In this document: piece after piece, positions 51,125 to 63,755 of the stretch
Position numbering within the stretch: position 1 is the first letter of the stretch
How the letters are laid out: each line of letters opens with the position of its first letter
Assembly (NCBI GenBank): GCA_000499405.2
Contig: HG738138.1
Span: forward strand, 22,969,097-23,033,096
Direction of reading: 5' to 3'
Length of the DNA stretch: 64,000 nt
Source of the DNA: Onchocerca volvulus
Lineage: Eukaryota > Nematoda > Chromadorea > Rhabditida > Onchocercidae
The notes under the pieces: generated by a model
What the model was told of the DNA's origin: nothing
What the model saw: only the letters and a program-made list of their open reading frames with translations
Database searches by the model: none
Made by a program: the position numbers and the translations under genes

Positions 51125-53024
51125 TCTGATTTCTATGACTACCGTATGACCCACAATAGGTTAATTTGATATTTCGACAGATTGCGCGAAACACGAAAAA
51201 GTATCTTCTCATTAATTAAAATACCAACTAATTGAATGATTTCATAAGGTTTTATCATCATTGAAGCACTCTCGACGGAAATGACTCAGTCAAAATTTGT
51301 CTGAAAATTTTCTTCTCAAAATATTTCAGTAAAAACTTCTTTATCAATCCATCACTCTTTTTTTTTCCCGCATATATGAACTATGTCTGACCACTGAAAA
51401 AATATATTTTATGTTATAAAGTAATGAGAATAATAATATGATAGTTATGAGTGCTGATGATGGACATTGAAATTAGTTTTTAAGCTTTCCCTTCTCATTT
51501 TCAAGTCTTTTCTAAACTTTTTTTTTGAAAAATCAAATTCTCTTAAATCTTTGAATTTGGAATTATTACATTTTGAAAATTTCGAGTCGTGTCAAATATC
51601 GTTCCTATGAGGGAAATGCTAGCTTCAAGCACATCGGATGACATTACAGAGTAAATCAAAATTCCGAAAAATAAAATTCTGAAAAAAAAAATAGATTCAT
51701 TAAGATGTGATAGATTTTATTCTCATGTCGAAATAAGTTCGCTTTTCATAGTTTAATTATCATTGATTTATAAGCGATTTAATTTTAGCCAAAGAAATAA
51801 ATCTCCATATTGATAATTATTCTTACCTAAATTGAAATTTGTTTACTTCAAGTCAATTTATGCATCATTCATTTTTACTTATGAAAAATTGAGATTCAGA
51901 GTATTTTTATTGGAGTAATGGAATTTTCTTAGTTCTTGATTCAATTGATAAATAAGCAGCAACACTGAAAAATTAATTTCATTCTGTTTGTCTGTCAGAT
52001 GTTTGAAATTCTTTTGTTCTTTTTGTAAATAAAAAATTCTTGAATTTATGAGTTCCAGATATTTTTCTTCATTTATCGATAATCACTCTATTCTGATTTA
52101 TTTCTTCACCTACAAATTGGTGAAACACCAAAATATTTTAAGTTTAAATTGATATGTGCTATTAGGCTTTGCAAGTTTTTTTTTTTTTAAATACTTTACG
52201 TATATTTTTTATAGAAACATACCATTTCCACTTGATAATGATATGATATGCTTGGAACATAGTCTATCTTTAGAACCTAAAATATGTTTCAAAACAAAAA
52301 AGAGCAAATGTTTTCTTTTTTACTTCGATAAATTAAAATTTTATTCTCTTTTCCCGCATTTCTCTTATTCAAATTACTGAATGTTTTGAATTCAAATATC
52401 CACCCATAGACTGTGTCTCAAAGAAAAACTAAAATTGAGATTGCTTGTTTTTCCTTCCTCATAAAAATACTATGTTAGCCAATTAGCTGATTTCAGTGCG
52501 AGAAAATTTGATAAAAGTTGAGGAACAGCTGATGCTACAGGGCTGGAAATCAGTGATCATTTTTTACTTCTACCCTGATTATTTTACATTCGACTTTTTA
52601 TTGGAATGAAAAAAAAAAAAAAAGAATTTCATTTCCTAACGAAAGCCATTAAACTAAAAAATCATTTTTTCTTGAAATAATTCTAATTTTGCATTGATAC
52701 CACTATTTTTCATTCCATGAAGAAGGTATATTGATTGAATAGTGTAATAAGTATATTGCTTGAAATGGATTTTATTATCGATTGAGTAAAATAAATTTTG
52801 ACAAAATTTGAATTTAACAGATAAGCCACTGACCTTCGTTTTTATCACAAATGCCGATAGATACTCCTACTTCAAAATATATTTGTTGAAGTGAGAATGC
52901 CATTACCTTTTGCTCATTGGTTCTTCGGAATATTTTCGTCGATTTCTCCTGCTAAAACTTTTCGCTCTCTTCATTTTATCCCGAATTTCAATTAGATCAT
53001 TCAATCGAATCGCAGTTTATGTTG

Positions 53025-53070
53025 CATGCATGCACGCACACTTGCAAATAGCCGGCATGCATGCATGCAT
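53025..53070. repeat. CATG repeat cluster
   Basis: Two self-complementary tracts of GCATGCAT units flank a short CA-rich spacer. Confidence 0.85.
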
Positions 53071-56000
53071 ATGTATTATATTTGTATATAGAAAAAAGAA
53101 AAAATCGACAATTGCATACCTATGAGCTTTATTTGACCTTGAAAAAAGCGAATTTCGCTTCCGAACAGAACGGTTGACAATGACAGACAGCTGTGTGGTC
53201 ATTTTTCGTTTTACAAACTTCATATCCGTCTATCTACCTACATATAATTAGGTAGTTTCGCTTCCTATTTGCGCCATTCTTCAGCAAATTCCTATTTTTA
53301 TTCCAACTACGCGAACAAACTTTTTCTGGGTCGCTGAATGATAAAATTTTTCAATCGTTAATTTGCAACATAAATTGAGCAATCGTCTCAGTCATGTCCA
53401 GGTATTAACCTTTTTCATTTGACCTTTAGATTTGACCTTACATTTCATTGATAGATATCGATGCATTTGTTAACGCTGGATTATCATCGTTCAGAGTCTC
53501 GTTGTTCTCATTACTTTTTTTTTTTTCCTTCACAATTTTAAAAATATGTTTCTTCTTCTTTTCTATTTCTGTCCATCTGATATCTACTGATATCTCTGAT
53601 TATCACCACATGAGATTTACAATGTAATGAGTATTTAATTACAGATGAATGCAAATTACAGGTAAATTCTGATATAACTTGTTTATTACGCAAAGAGATA
53701 TTAAATGTCAAACTAATTCCATCATTGATAAAAAAAAAAAAAAAAACTAATAATTTTCAATAATTCGTAATGCATTCGTCATGAAAGAAAAAGAAAATTT
53801 TGTCCAAAAATGTCAAGGATGATATGCTAATTCTAGTCCGATCAATTCATCTCAATCAATTGTGATAACTCTTTTTTTTAAAGATTTATATTACATCATT
53901 CAAGATATCATATTTCATATTTCATATCTTCAGGGCAGTGCTGTATAACTTGAAATGCTAAAAAAATTCTTTAATAGTTTAAAAAAAATTTTTGCAACAA
54001 ATAGAAATATTATTTTGAATAATTCTTCCAGATTTAATCCATAACTATTACTATCACTTTGTCATTTTGAAGTTTTACTATGAACGTAGCTTTTTTCTTA
54101 TAAAAAAATGCAATTGATATATTAAAAATTTTGATAATTTTGAAAGAACTTTCGAGCAAAAATTCTTTTCGTTGCGGCAATCTATTCTTTCGTCAATAAT
54201 TGAAACTCAAAAGAAAGAACTGATTGAAATATTTTAGCAAAAATTGATTTATCGATTAGAATATCTAAGTTCAAAATATTTAACTTCTTGCATCAATATA
54301 AAAGTTGAAGCGAATTTTTCGAATGAATTGCAATTAATTCAAAAGAACATGGATCATCTATTATCAATAATTATCCGCAACAAATAATGATTGGAATAAA
54401 ATCTTCCAAAAAGTTTTCTTTTAAAAATAATGGATTGTAAAATTTTGATCATTTTATACAAAATTTTGCAAAAATTTGAAAAATTTGTATTATAATAATT
54501 TTAACAATATTTTCGACTACTGAAATAATATTAACTGATACCACTGGGAATACTCACTATAGATGAATCAAAGTTGTTACTGTAGTATCAAAATAAAAAG
54601 TTCCAATTTTGATGTCCAACAGCTAATTCAATGATAATCTTGAATTATTTTTGAGTAGAATTTTCTTTTTGATAATATTAGCTGAATTATTTTTGATAGC
54701 ATTTTAATTGCAAAATTGTTTAATGGAAAATGATGGAGAATGTAATGTCCAGCTTCACTTTAGAATTTCAATATCATTTTTTTAATATAATATGAATTTT
54801 TTTAATCAAATTGAAAAATCCCTTTTTTTTTTTTTTATCAAAACAATCGAATAAAGCACAAAATACTGAATAGAATTCAGATCTAGCATTGTCTTATTAA
54901 AAGATAATTTTAAAGTAGGATATGACAATGTAGACGACAATTTTCATTTTTATTTATTGTTTATATTATTCATGCTATTTGAAATTCAAAATTGATGAAT
55001 GTCCCTGAATTTTGATTATTTATTAATATAATAATATCTCGAAGAAATCGAAAATATAATTTTCTAAGATTTTATTAAACTATGACGTATACTTCCTAAA
55101 TAATGTCAAGGAGAAATATCAGAACCATAAATTTATCATTTCTTTTAGCGAACTTTAATTGTTTTTTTTTTTCTCTGTAAAGCTTGAATTTTACGAGTTT
55201 TTAAATCGTTGACTTGTTTTTTCTTGAATATTGTCACATCCTGCTGTCCTGAAAATGTAATTTTTCGTTTAAATTGTTTTCTTTACTGAATTTACTTTAA
55301 TTTTTTTTTTTTTTTGTGTGTGTGGAAAGTATCCTAAAATAGTACAAGTTTAGTGTAAATTTATGTTGGACTAAGGCTATCATTTTGTACTTCATAACGC
55401 TTCACGAAGTTACAACAATTGATCTTTACAAAAAAAAAAAAAAAAAAAAAAAAGAAAAATGGAAAATAATCGATAAACTGTCCGATACTTAAATTATCAT
55501 TTCTCGCGCTAAAATCCAGTCGGAGCAATCAAAGAAAAATTTACTTTTTATGCAATTTTTTCTGATTCAGTTTTTAGTTTTTTCCTTTTTTTTTTTTTTT
55601 TTTTTTTAAAGCATTTCAAAATACTATCGTTGACATGACATTTCTATTGTATTTTTTCTCTTTTTTATTTAATGTAAGACCAATTCATACTTTCTTTAAA
55701 TTTCAAATTTACAATATTTTCCTATACTTTTCTGAAACGATTTCTTTTTAGGCATTTTTTAAATCATTAAAATGTCATAAATAAGCTAAAATTATGAAAA
55801 ATCACTCGATTTTCGTATATTGCAATTCGATTCCACAAATATCTGTTGCGTTAATGGAGTGGTTGACTCTGAAAGGTAATTATTAAATTAAAAATTGTCA
55901 TGATAAATTCGAACCGTCGAGATTTGTATGATTATAATTCATTTTAGCTATAGCTTTATCATATTTTTCATCCCAACATCATTAAAAATATCCATTTCTT

Positions 56001-56296
56001 AGCTCTCATTACTAATGAAAAACTGATTAGGCACAATTATTTTAGGCCAGCAGTCCTGGGCCTATTATCTCTCAAACTGTGTCCTCTGCATTATGTCCAG
56101 TTGATTAATTCAAGAATTGTCATCTTTTAATTCTTTAATTTATATATTAGAGAGGAAAAAGTTGTAAATATCAGATGAAATATGCAAAAATTTACTGCTT
56201 AATTAATGAATCAAATAAGCTTCCCGTTTAGTTTGAATGGTCACAGAAATCTCAGATTGTAAAAATTTCAACATGCTAGAGATTCTAATATTTCGA

Positions 56297-56509
56297 TCAT
56301 TTCTCGATATTTTGACGGATATTCTGACGATCACTACTATCAACATAACATTGTAAAGATCTTCCTTGAGAATTTCTTAAGAATTCTCTTCGATCTGATT
56401 GTTTTTCATTGAATGTTCGAATTGATCGAAGGATTGCTTTTCGAATAATCTTTGAGAATTTCTTGGTAATATTTCCATTAAAAATTTGTGAAACCATCGA
56501 ATTAGTCAT
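56297..56509 (-). CDS. Coding-like ORF of 70 residues, unknown
   Basis: The minus-strand ATG at 56509 follows AAG|ATTCATGAA, which could also be an acceptor. The ORF reads ITKKFSKIIRKAILRSIRTF and SDRREFLRNSQGRSLQCYVD and ends TGA. The basic, Arg/Ser-rich composition and varied codons look coding. There is no signal peptide and no family was recognised. It may be the last exon of a minus-strand gene whose other exons I could not place. Confidence 0.33.
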   Translation of the reverse strand: MTNSMVSQIFNGNITKKFSKIIRKAILRSIRTFNEKQSDRREFLRNSQGRSLQCYVDSSDRQNIRQNIEK

Positions 56510-56597
56510 TCATTTCATGAATCTTAAAATATACTTTTTTTCAATCTACTTTTTCTCGAATAGAAATCGGAAAAAGTATTGAGAAAAGTGGAAAAAA

Positions 56598-57189
56598 ATG
56601 ACCATAAATGATTCTCTTCTTGATGAAATTGAAGTATTAGTGCAAAATGTATGATTGATTATTGATTTTTTCTAAACTTCGTCCATGATTGTAATTCAAA
56701 TTACTTTTCATTAAATTGATAGTATGTATAACCAAATATCGCAGTAATAGTACTTTTACTGATATCAGTGCATGAATTGAGTGCTTCTGTGTTATTTGGA
56801 AGGAATACTGATCATTGCAGTATGACACCTTTAAGATGATACCGGTTTGGTTACCGAGCTTTGTCAAATAAACTCTACAAAAATATCATTGATAAATGTT
56901 CGTAAATGTTTGCCCGTTATCACTGTCATATTTATTATTTCTATGAATTATCATATGCAAGTTATCTTTTGATAAACATATTAAGCAACTTATTAACGAA
57001 TATTTTTATGAGTTATATTTTTTAAATTTCGATTGATATATACATTTTTTTGAGCTGACTTATTCCAATTTGATTGGAAGATCAAATTGGATTTCTTCTA
57101 AGTTCCGGTATCACGCATTGGAAAAGCAACAAAGCAGTAGTCAAATATTGATTATGCAAAAAGCTGGCTATTTTCTTGCTGATTTTTGT
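56598..57189 (+). CDS. Two phase-compatible candidate exons, unknown gene
   Basis: Exon 56598-56648 starts with ATG (MTINDSLLDEIEVLVQN) after an in-frame TGA and ends at AAT|GTATGA in phase 0. Exon 57055-57189 follows CATTTTTTTGAG in phase 0 and reads LTYSNLIGRSNWISSKFRY and QILIMQKAGYFLADFC, ending at TGT|GTTACA. The continuation is unclear: a possible next exon after TGATATGCAG (57264) closes quickly. Coding-like composition and matching phase are the only support. Confidence 0.28.
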
Positions 57190-57221
57190 GTTACATTCTG
57201 ATCCTTATCACCTGATCCTTA

Positions 57222-57410
57222 TCATAAACTATAAGTGCTATCAATTCCATCTTCTGATATGCAGCTGCATGTTAGTCCATTTTTTTCTAAATCATCTTTA
57301 TAATCTAAATTAACTTCCACTCCAATCAGATCCTTATCGATTGGCAATTTTGTTTCAGGATATGTAACTGCGCCCAAGCCTTTCCGAAATAGAAGTTTTA
57401 CCATATACAT
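57222..57410 (-). CDS. Coding-like ORF of 62 residues, unknown
   Basis: The minus-strand ORF begins MYMVKLLFRKGLGAVTYP and continues IDKDLIGVEVNLDYKDD and SCISEDGIDSTYSL. Many codons begin with G (GAA, GAT, GGA, GTT), the usual sign of a real frame. The opposite strand is also open here (57303-57542) and turns coding-like after 57430 (MENLELGDPVHERIEVENE), so this segment is ambiguous. No family was recognised. Confidence 0.33.
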   Translation of the reverse strand: MYMVKLLFRKGLGAVTYPETKLPIDKDLIGVEVNLDYKDDLEKNGLTCSCISEDGIDSTYSL

Positions 57411-57952
57411 CTGCCATTTTAGGATTCGAACTTATATTACACTAATTGTCTCTTGTGATAATTTGAAAAGAGTAATGGAAAACCTGGAACTTGGTGATCC
57501 TGTTCATGAGAGGATTGAAGTAGAAAACGAGATATTGGAATGATATTGCGGATTTGATTTTTGAAATTTTTGAAATATGTAGTAGAGAAGAAGCTCTTAA
57601 AATATTGGACTTTAATAAGTACAGATAAAAAATGAACCTGAGTAACATTTCTTGGCTTATTTCATTTTATATTTTTTATCTAACAATTTTGAAAAAAATA
57701 GATCATCTCATTGCTATTTCAATATCAAACTTTTATTGTCGTGTTGCTTATGCTTTTACCAAAAGCTTTTGATAACATTATCGCTTATCACTTAAACTTA
57801 ACTCTTATTTGCAAATATACATTCAAAAAGATAAGCAATAAATACATAGAGAGAGTGACAAACACCCAAAATGTACACATAAATTGGTTGCCTATTATCA
57901 TTATTATCATATTTATTATGATGATCATGGTTATTGACAATCATGATTATTA

Positions 57953-57973
57953 GCATCATCATCATCATCATCA
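57953..57973. repeat. (CAT)n microsatellite
   Basis: CAT units next to ATTATTATC runs. Confidence 0.9.
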
Positions 57974-58743
57974 ATTATTATTATCGCTCTCAGTGAGATA
58001 ATAGTCTGTTTCTAGCCAGAAGGGATGAAATTGTTTAGTCAAACAAAAGCTCTTTCATATTTTCGTGTTTTCGAAATATTTTTGTTTACTATTTCGTTCA
58101 TTTTTCGTTGGTTATTACACATTGATCTTATCGGTCCAACAAAATTTCTCTAACTTGTTTTTTCATTCTTTTTTTTTTCCTCTTCAACAAGAAAATTTAG
58201 AAATGCTACAAAATGAGCGATTCAGAATGAAAAACCGAGTAGAATTAATTTTGGCTTTGAATCTCTCGTAAATGATATAAGCCTAGTTTATCAGATAGCA
58301 AAGAGTCTAAGAAAGAAAAATTATATATGTTCAGGACATATAAATTTGGCGTAGGTCATTTTCGGGTCGAAATTTGGGAATGTGTTTCTCGTTCTCATAA
58401 TTATCCTTAGATTACTAATATTTAAATTCATAGTTGTTTCAAATTGCATTAAGAGAATGATTATTCGTAGCTTCGTAAGAAGCATCAATCAAGTTTATAA
58501 ATCCAATTAACATCAGAAGTTTTGAAACAGAGAAATTAGAAAAAAAAATAGAAAAGTTCCAAAAAAATTTTTATACAAATGACATAGAGGGGGGAAGGGC
58601 AAGAAAATTCTCGGGATTGGAAAACTCGTTTTGCAATTTGTCGACGACGCTCGTTGTCATTGTCATCCCGATGTCCCATCATCCTGCATTAAACATGTGT
58701 CATTGAATGGGATACATGATTAGAAGAATTGAAATGGAAAGAA

Positions 58744-58902
58744 ATGGCGAAGAATGGCGTATTAGATGGAAAAGAGGTTAAGGGTAAAAGTCCGGAGGTC
58801 ATTTTTAATGTCAATGTTACGCAGTGGACAATTAAACCAACATGCGTAATGCATAGAAAGATGATTGAAAAAGGGAAAAACAAATTTCAAGTTTCATTTT
58901 AG
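58744..58902 (+). CDS. Small coding-like ORF of 52 residues, unknown
   Basis: ATG 58744 to TAG 58902. It reads MAKNGVLDGKEVKGKSPEV then NVNVTQWTIKPTCVMHRK, hydrophilic with one Trp. The frame is open back to 58720. A short candidate exon at 58200-58269 (MLQNERFRMKNRVELILAL, donor GTAAAT) lies upstream, but joining it enters a different frame, so the model is unresolved. Confidence 0.25.
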   Translation: MAKNGVLDGKEVKGKSPEVIFNVNVTQWTIKPTCVMHRKMIEKGKNKFQVSF

Positions 58903-59745
58903 ACAGCATCAACAACGAAAAAAAATTGAGCATTTCTGTTGATTGAATTAAGCGATCATTCTAAATGATCAGCTTATCATCTTCTTTCGATACTATTTTA
59001 TCACTTTCAATACTTTTCATTTATGCAGCTATTTCTAACTTACGATCGATCATGATCATTGATTGCTCTTCCAACCATTTTGATTTTATGTGGAACTTAT
59101 AAATTCAAGTATTGGCTTATTATAGCACAATACATAACAATTTTGATTATTAATCTTCTAATTTAAGAAAAATGTAAGATTAGGGAAAGAAGAATGATAG
59201 ATCGTGTAAAATATAACATTTCAAAGCATATTTTTGTCATTTTAGTTTGATAACGAAGTGATGCTTTTAGAAAATTACCTAATATGGATAAAAATTTATT
59301 TGAAACAGAATCATAGAATTATTCATCGATTTCTTAATCACGTTCATACTGTATTATATTATCATTACGTGTATGCGATTTGCGTAATGTAAATTGCGAT
59401 TGAAAATTATTGATTATAAATTATGATGCAAGTAATCCATTCATCAATGCACTTTTCAAATCGATTTTGGCTATGGATTTGGATGTATGATGATGATGAC
59501 TAAAGCCGGATTTGAGAATGCAGGATGTGAAGAAGTGTTTGGGCTTGTTAGATCAATCCGATTTCAGCGAGAATTGATAAAATCTATCGCTTTTGCTACA
59601 AAAATTTCATCAATTGCGAAAAACAAAAATCTTTCGCAAATCATACCATTTATTTGAATTCATGCATTCATTTCCAATCAACCATCCATCGTTCCTTCTC
59701 ATACCAAATTGCTGGCTTCTTTCAAAGCTTCAAAAAGCTCTTCGC

Positions 59746-59850
59746 TTCTTCTCCTTCTTCTTCTTCTTCTTCTTCTTCTTCTTCTTCTTCAAGGACTGGT
59801 TATTAACTTGATCAACAGCAGTAGCAGCAGGAGCAGGAGCAGCAGCAGCT
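59746..59850. repeat. (TTC)n and (AGC/AGG)n triplet tracts
   Basis: TTC units at 59746-59790 are followed by GCAG/GGAG triplets at 59815-59850. They lie just downstream (3') of the minus-strand exon ending at 59898, probably in its 3' UTR. Confidence 0.9.
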
Positions 59851-59897
59851 ACTACCTACCTGATTTCTTCCTTCAACCTCCAATTTCTTTGATTTTC

Positions 59898-60064
59898 TCA
59901 ACCCTCTTCAGTTGTCGCCATGCCATCATAGCTATTCCATCTATCCTCCAATAAAGTTTGCTTTTTTCGATCGTCCAAAGGCGAAAAAGCTCCTTTTAAA
60001 TTAGGTGCTATCCCACTTCTACCGGCAATAACATCATCACCAATTCTTGGTTTTGTTGAAATGT
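59898..60064 (-). CDS. Last exon of an unrecognised minus-strand gene
   Basis: The exon starts at 60064 after acceptor TTGGAATCAG with two bases of a split codon, encodes 54 residues and ends TGA. It reads ISTKPRIGDDVIAGRSGIAP, NLKGAFSPLDDRKKQTLLED and RWNSYDGMATTEEG. Varied, hydrophilic, clearly coding composition sets it apart from neighbouring frames. The previous exon must end in phase 1. A candidate is 61320-61281 (NVYGILSSDDGSI, donor ATAG|GTAATG), whose single left-over G would give Asp, but its acceptor is poor (AACAAG). A poly(A) signal is possible at 59654-59649. The rest of the gene should lie to the right, past a CA repeat. I do not recognise the family. Confidence 0.6.
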
Positions 60065-60153
60065 CTGATTCCAAGTAGCAAGCAATTATTTGTAACGAAC
60101 GACAACTCGAAAAACCAGTGTTCCCGTTCATTTGCGCAAACATACAAACACTC

Positions 60154-60240
60154 AAACACACACACACACACACATACACACACATACACAGACACGCATA
60201 CATACACATACATATATATACATGGACATACAAACATGCA
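60154..60240. repeat. (CA)n microsatellite
   Basis: CA units, grading into CATA and TATA units. It lies in the intron just upstream of the minus-strand last exon, so the transcript carries (UG)n. Confidence 0.95.
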
Positions 60241-63200
60241 TCTTTTCAACTGATAGGTGGCTCAATATCAATTTTTTCACAATTAATTTGTAAGTTACTG
60301 TTAGCCTTTTTCATTCTAATCTATTCCATTCTTGTCATTCCAATTGAATGGAGAAGAAGGTGAGAAGTATATTAATCTCTGTCTTCGAGAATACTTTCGA
60401 GAACTCGTTTATAGCGAAATATGATCGAAAGTTTGCTGCTATTTTTTATCAAACATTAAAGTAAGATTGAGAAATGGCAAATACTGGTATCATTTGGAAT
60501 TACTACTTCAAGTATATTGAAATTATTGTCGAATGTTGATGAAGCATCTTTATTCATACTGCATAACTTTATCATCGATTGGTAATCTTTAATTTCTGAT
60601 CCATAGCTGAATTAACTAATTTGTATTCAATCAATTAAATCTTTGAAACTAATTCAACAAATTTTACAATGAAAATCTGGATTGCTTAAGCATCATTTTG
60701 ATAGATTAAATGGATGATAACATTATTACCTATAATTTATCAAAATGATGCTCTAGCGGAATTTTTGAACGAATTGCGCAAAAGAATTAAGTTAATTTAT
60801 TTCGCTGTAATTGATTTTTAATTGAAATAGAAATTACATGAAAATTGATGTGCTTTGAAGCAGGTAGAAAAACCTGAAGAAGACCTGCTTCTGGAATGTG
60901 CAGTTCTCTTTAGTTTCTGAAATGAAATGAAAACTTCACCAGCAGAATTTTAAACTAAGATTTCATTTCCAGTACTGATAAATATTTTAATCATATCGAA
61001 GGAAAGACGAGGAAGAAGCATAGCTTCTGAAATACAATTTTTCCAAAAGCAACAAGCAAGTTATATTTTTCCTAAGGTAAACACAAATTTCTACCTGCTT
61101 TTTGTACTTTTGATATTATTTGTCCAGCTTTGTATCCTTTCCATTCACATTGTCAATATCGAGTTTTTTTTTTTCCCGTTTGTCTCCGAGGAAGAGGAAA
61201 CGATAGCATGAAAAGCACTTCGTTTTCCTTTTCTTTTTTTTTTTTTTTTTTTTGCATTTTTGATATTGTCATTCCATTACCTATGGATCCGTCATCTGAA
61301 CTCAGAATACCGTAAACATTCTTGTTTTACAGATATTACACATTTTATATGATATCAAATAATTGATTCAAATTTAAATGCCTATAACCGAGCCATAAAA
61401 AATATGGAAATAATAATAGTAATAATAAAAGTAGTAATAAAAATAAAATTAATAATAACAATTTATATATTCACAACAATAGAAACAAAAACGAATTCCT
61501 AACTTATAGTTGTACAATCCATAAACAATCAAATGTGCATGCTTTGTTTTCCAGCAATTGTTGAAAAGAGTTTCTGAAAATTTTGAATCAAAGATTCACA
61601 TTCATCTGGTTTTTCTCTTCCTTTACTCTGAAATATATACAGAGCAGCGTCTTTTAAGACTTCAACATTAAAATCTTATTCAACTTTGCAAATAGTGTAA
61701 CAATGACAGTTAGATGATAGGTATTCATTCTTATTTGTTGGAACTATCGAAAAACTAGTCAGTTTGCGACAATGATTGTTTAGACGAAATCAATGGATTG
61801 TGGTAGAAGACCGGAAAATTTGAGACTGGATGATGATGATGATGAGTTGTACAGCAAGAGTTGTGCTCTCGGAAATCTTTACATTTAGAAAACTGTAGGA
61901 AAATGTAAAAATATCCGGATGAATGCCCATTTGACAAACAATTAAATAAAAGAAAAAAAAATATTATAAAGCTGAAAATTTTTGTAAAGTTTGAAAGCGC
62001 GAAACAGTCGTCCAATCGTCCGTACGACCGTCCGTCCTTCAAGAGCATATGGAGCCAAAGTTGAGCAGAAGCAGCAGAACTGTGTAAACAAAAAGTAAAA
62101 TGAAATAAATGCATATGTAGGCGGCATTCATCCATTCCTTCCTTTCATTCCAAGTTGCTCTGTAATGCGCGAAAAAGAAGAAAGAAAAAAAAAACTTTTT
62201 TCTTCCCTATCAATTCAAAGCTATATTATTATCCTTTTCATCATCCCCGATATATTGCCAATCTTTCCGGTATTCTAGATTTCATTCAAATTACGTTTTC
62301 ACAATAAATCATCAACTAATTAATTGAATAATTAACTAATCTTTCCTTATTATCCATGATAAAGATACAAAGAAATGTCCTCATTTAATTGCCGGGAAAA
62401 TAAGAGTAAATAACATAAATGACAGAAGCAAGTATCACTTGACTTTCTCTTCAATATAATTCATAAATCCAAAATCGAATATTTCTACCAATTCCATTTT
62501 TATTCGTTTCAATTTCATTATACTATTGCTATCATTATAGTTTCTTAGTGAATGTTGTTACTGTATTATGATAGCTAGATTTTATGCCATAATTACAATT
62601 CGACCTGAAAGAAAAAAATCATTGCCATATATGGTATTTCATTCAAATTCTAAGCATAATTTAAATGTGAACTTCTCTAAAACACTAATTTATCACTTGA
62701 ATATTCTTAAACATTTAAACGGTCATCTGGCAATTTCTGTATTTTCTAGAGTTGATATCGTCTAAAGAAATGAAATTCATTAACAAATGATATCATATTC
62801 AAAAATGGTCAGATTTAAGTGAAATTCCCCTCATGCTTATTATAGATAATCATTATAAAATATTCGCAGAATTAGTTGTTCATTATAATAATTAAAATTA
62901 TAATAAATCTTGGCATTCAATGTCTCCAAACTATTTTTTGATTGCTTATCTCTTTCACGTACGTGTATTATCTTTATCGGAGAGAATTTTCAATGAATCC
63001 AAGATAACAATTGCTCCAATTAGCAAATTTTGTTATCTTTCGTTCGCTGGAAAACATTTGCCATACCCAAGTTCATTTGACTTTTTTTATTTCATACCAG
63101 CTGGACATGGCTATGCTTCGGTGAATGCAGAAAGGTCAGTGTGGTCAAAAATTCAGTACTTTTACCTTACTTTTACCTGTCAAAAGGTGGCAAGTGAAAA

Positions 63201-63624
63201 AAAGAAAAAGTAGATATGTCGATGTGAAAACACGCAGTTATTCTAATTGCAAAATTTCAAAGCAATCGGTTAAAAACTTTTGGAGATTTAAGATCGGTAA
63301 CAACGAACATTTACATTTTTATTTCTATGAAATACAGATCACAGCTGAAATCCCAATTTAAACGCTTAAAATCCTTCGCTTAAAGCATTTCTCCGTAATT
63401 GAATTCACGTTTTCACGTCGTTCCTTCCGGAACATCGATCAGATTGTGAATAGCTCCATCTTTATTCCTCAACAATAACTAGCCAAATGTACTTCTAGAT
63501 TCTGTCTACGTGACAGAACAAGCGTCGGCTGCATGTACATAACAGTCATAAATTTATGAAAATAACACACCAAAGATCAGCTAGCTATGCCATCGACCAT
63601 TGCCATAAATTTCGCCGCTGGGCA

Positions 63625-63755
63625 GTTACAGACAGACAGACGGACGGAAACATAGATGCGCACGCAGACGCATATTAAGTAGAAGCGTGCATGTGCGTGC
63701 GTATGCGTGCGTACGTGATAATTTGCATGTATGTGTATATATGTATTTATGTGTA
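63625..63755. repeat. CAGA/CGGA then alternating GTGC/GTAT tract
   Basis: CAGACAGACAGACGGACGG is followed by TGCGTGCGTATGCGTGCG and then GTATGTGTATATATG, mostly alternating purine and pyrimidine. Confidence 0.85.

Larger units (their letters stand above)
46487..56296. other. Long AT-rich intergenic region
   Basis: It starts with the RhoGEF 3' UTR; an AATAAA lies at 47042, about 550 bases past the stop. No gene is supported beyond that. It contains an imperfect tandem duplication (48281-48366), a GA tract (51081-51124), CATG repeats (53025-53070) and many homopolymer runs. Open stretches at 50026-50208 and 52910-53125 lack coding character or overlap repeats. Confidence 0.5.

Noticed and set aside
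57421..57432. TTCGAATCC-like sequence on the minus strand as a tRNA T-arm
   Set aside because: No box A, no acceptor stem and no cloverleaf could be drawn around it.
60037..60253. Open frames rich in Val/Cys/Tyr or Thr/His on both strands
   Set aside because: They are translations of the CA repeat. Only the segment 59898-60064 on the minus strand is coding-like.
61755..62135. 126-codon minus-strand frame
   Set aside because: Cys/His/Phe-rich and ends in CAT-repeat-derived His; looks like non-coding translation.
63101..63134. Short exon-like segment (acceptor CATACCAG, reads GHGYASVNAE, donor GTCAGT)
   Set aside because: Good boundaries but only 34 bases and no adjoining exon in the window; too little to call.
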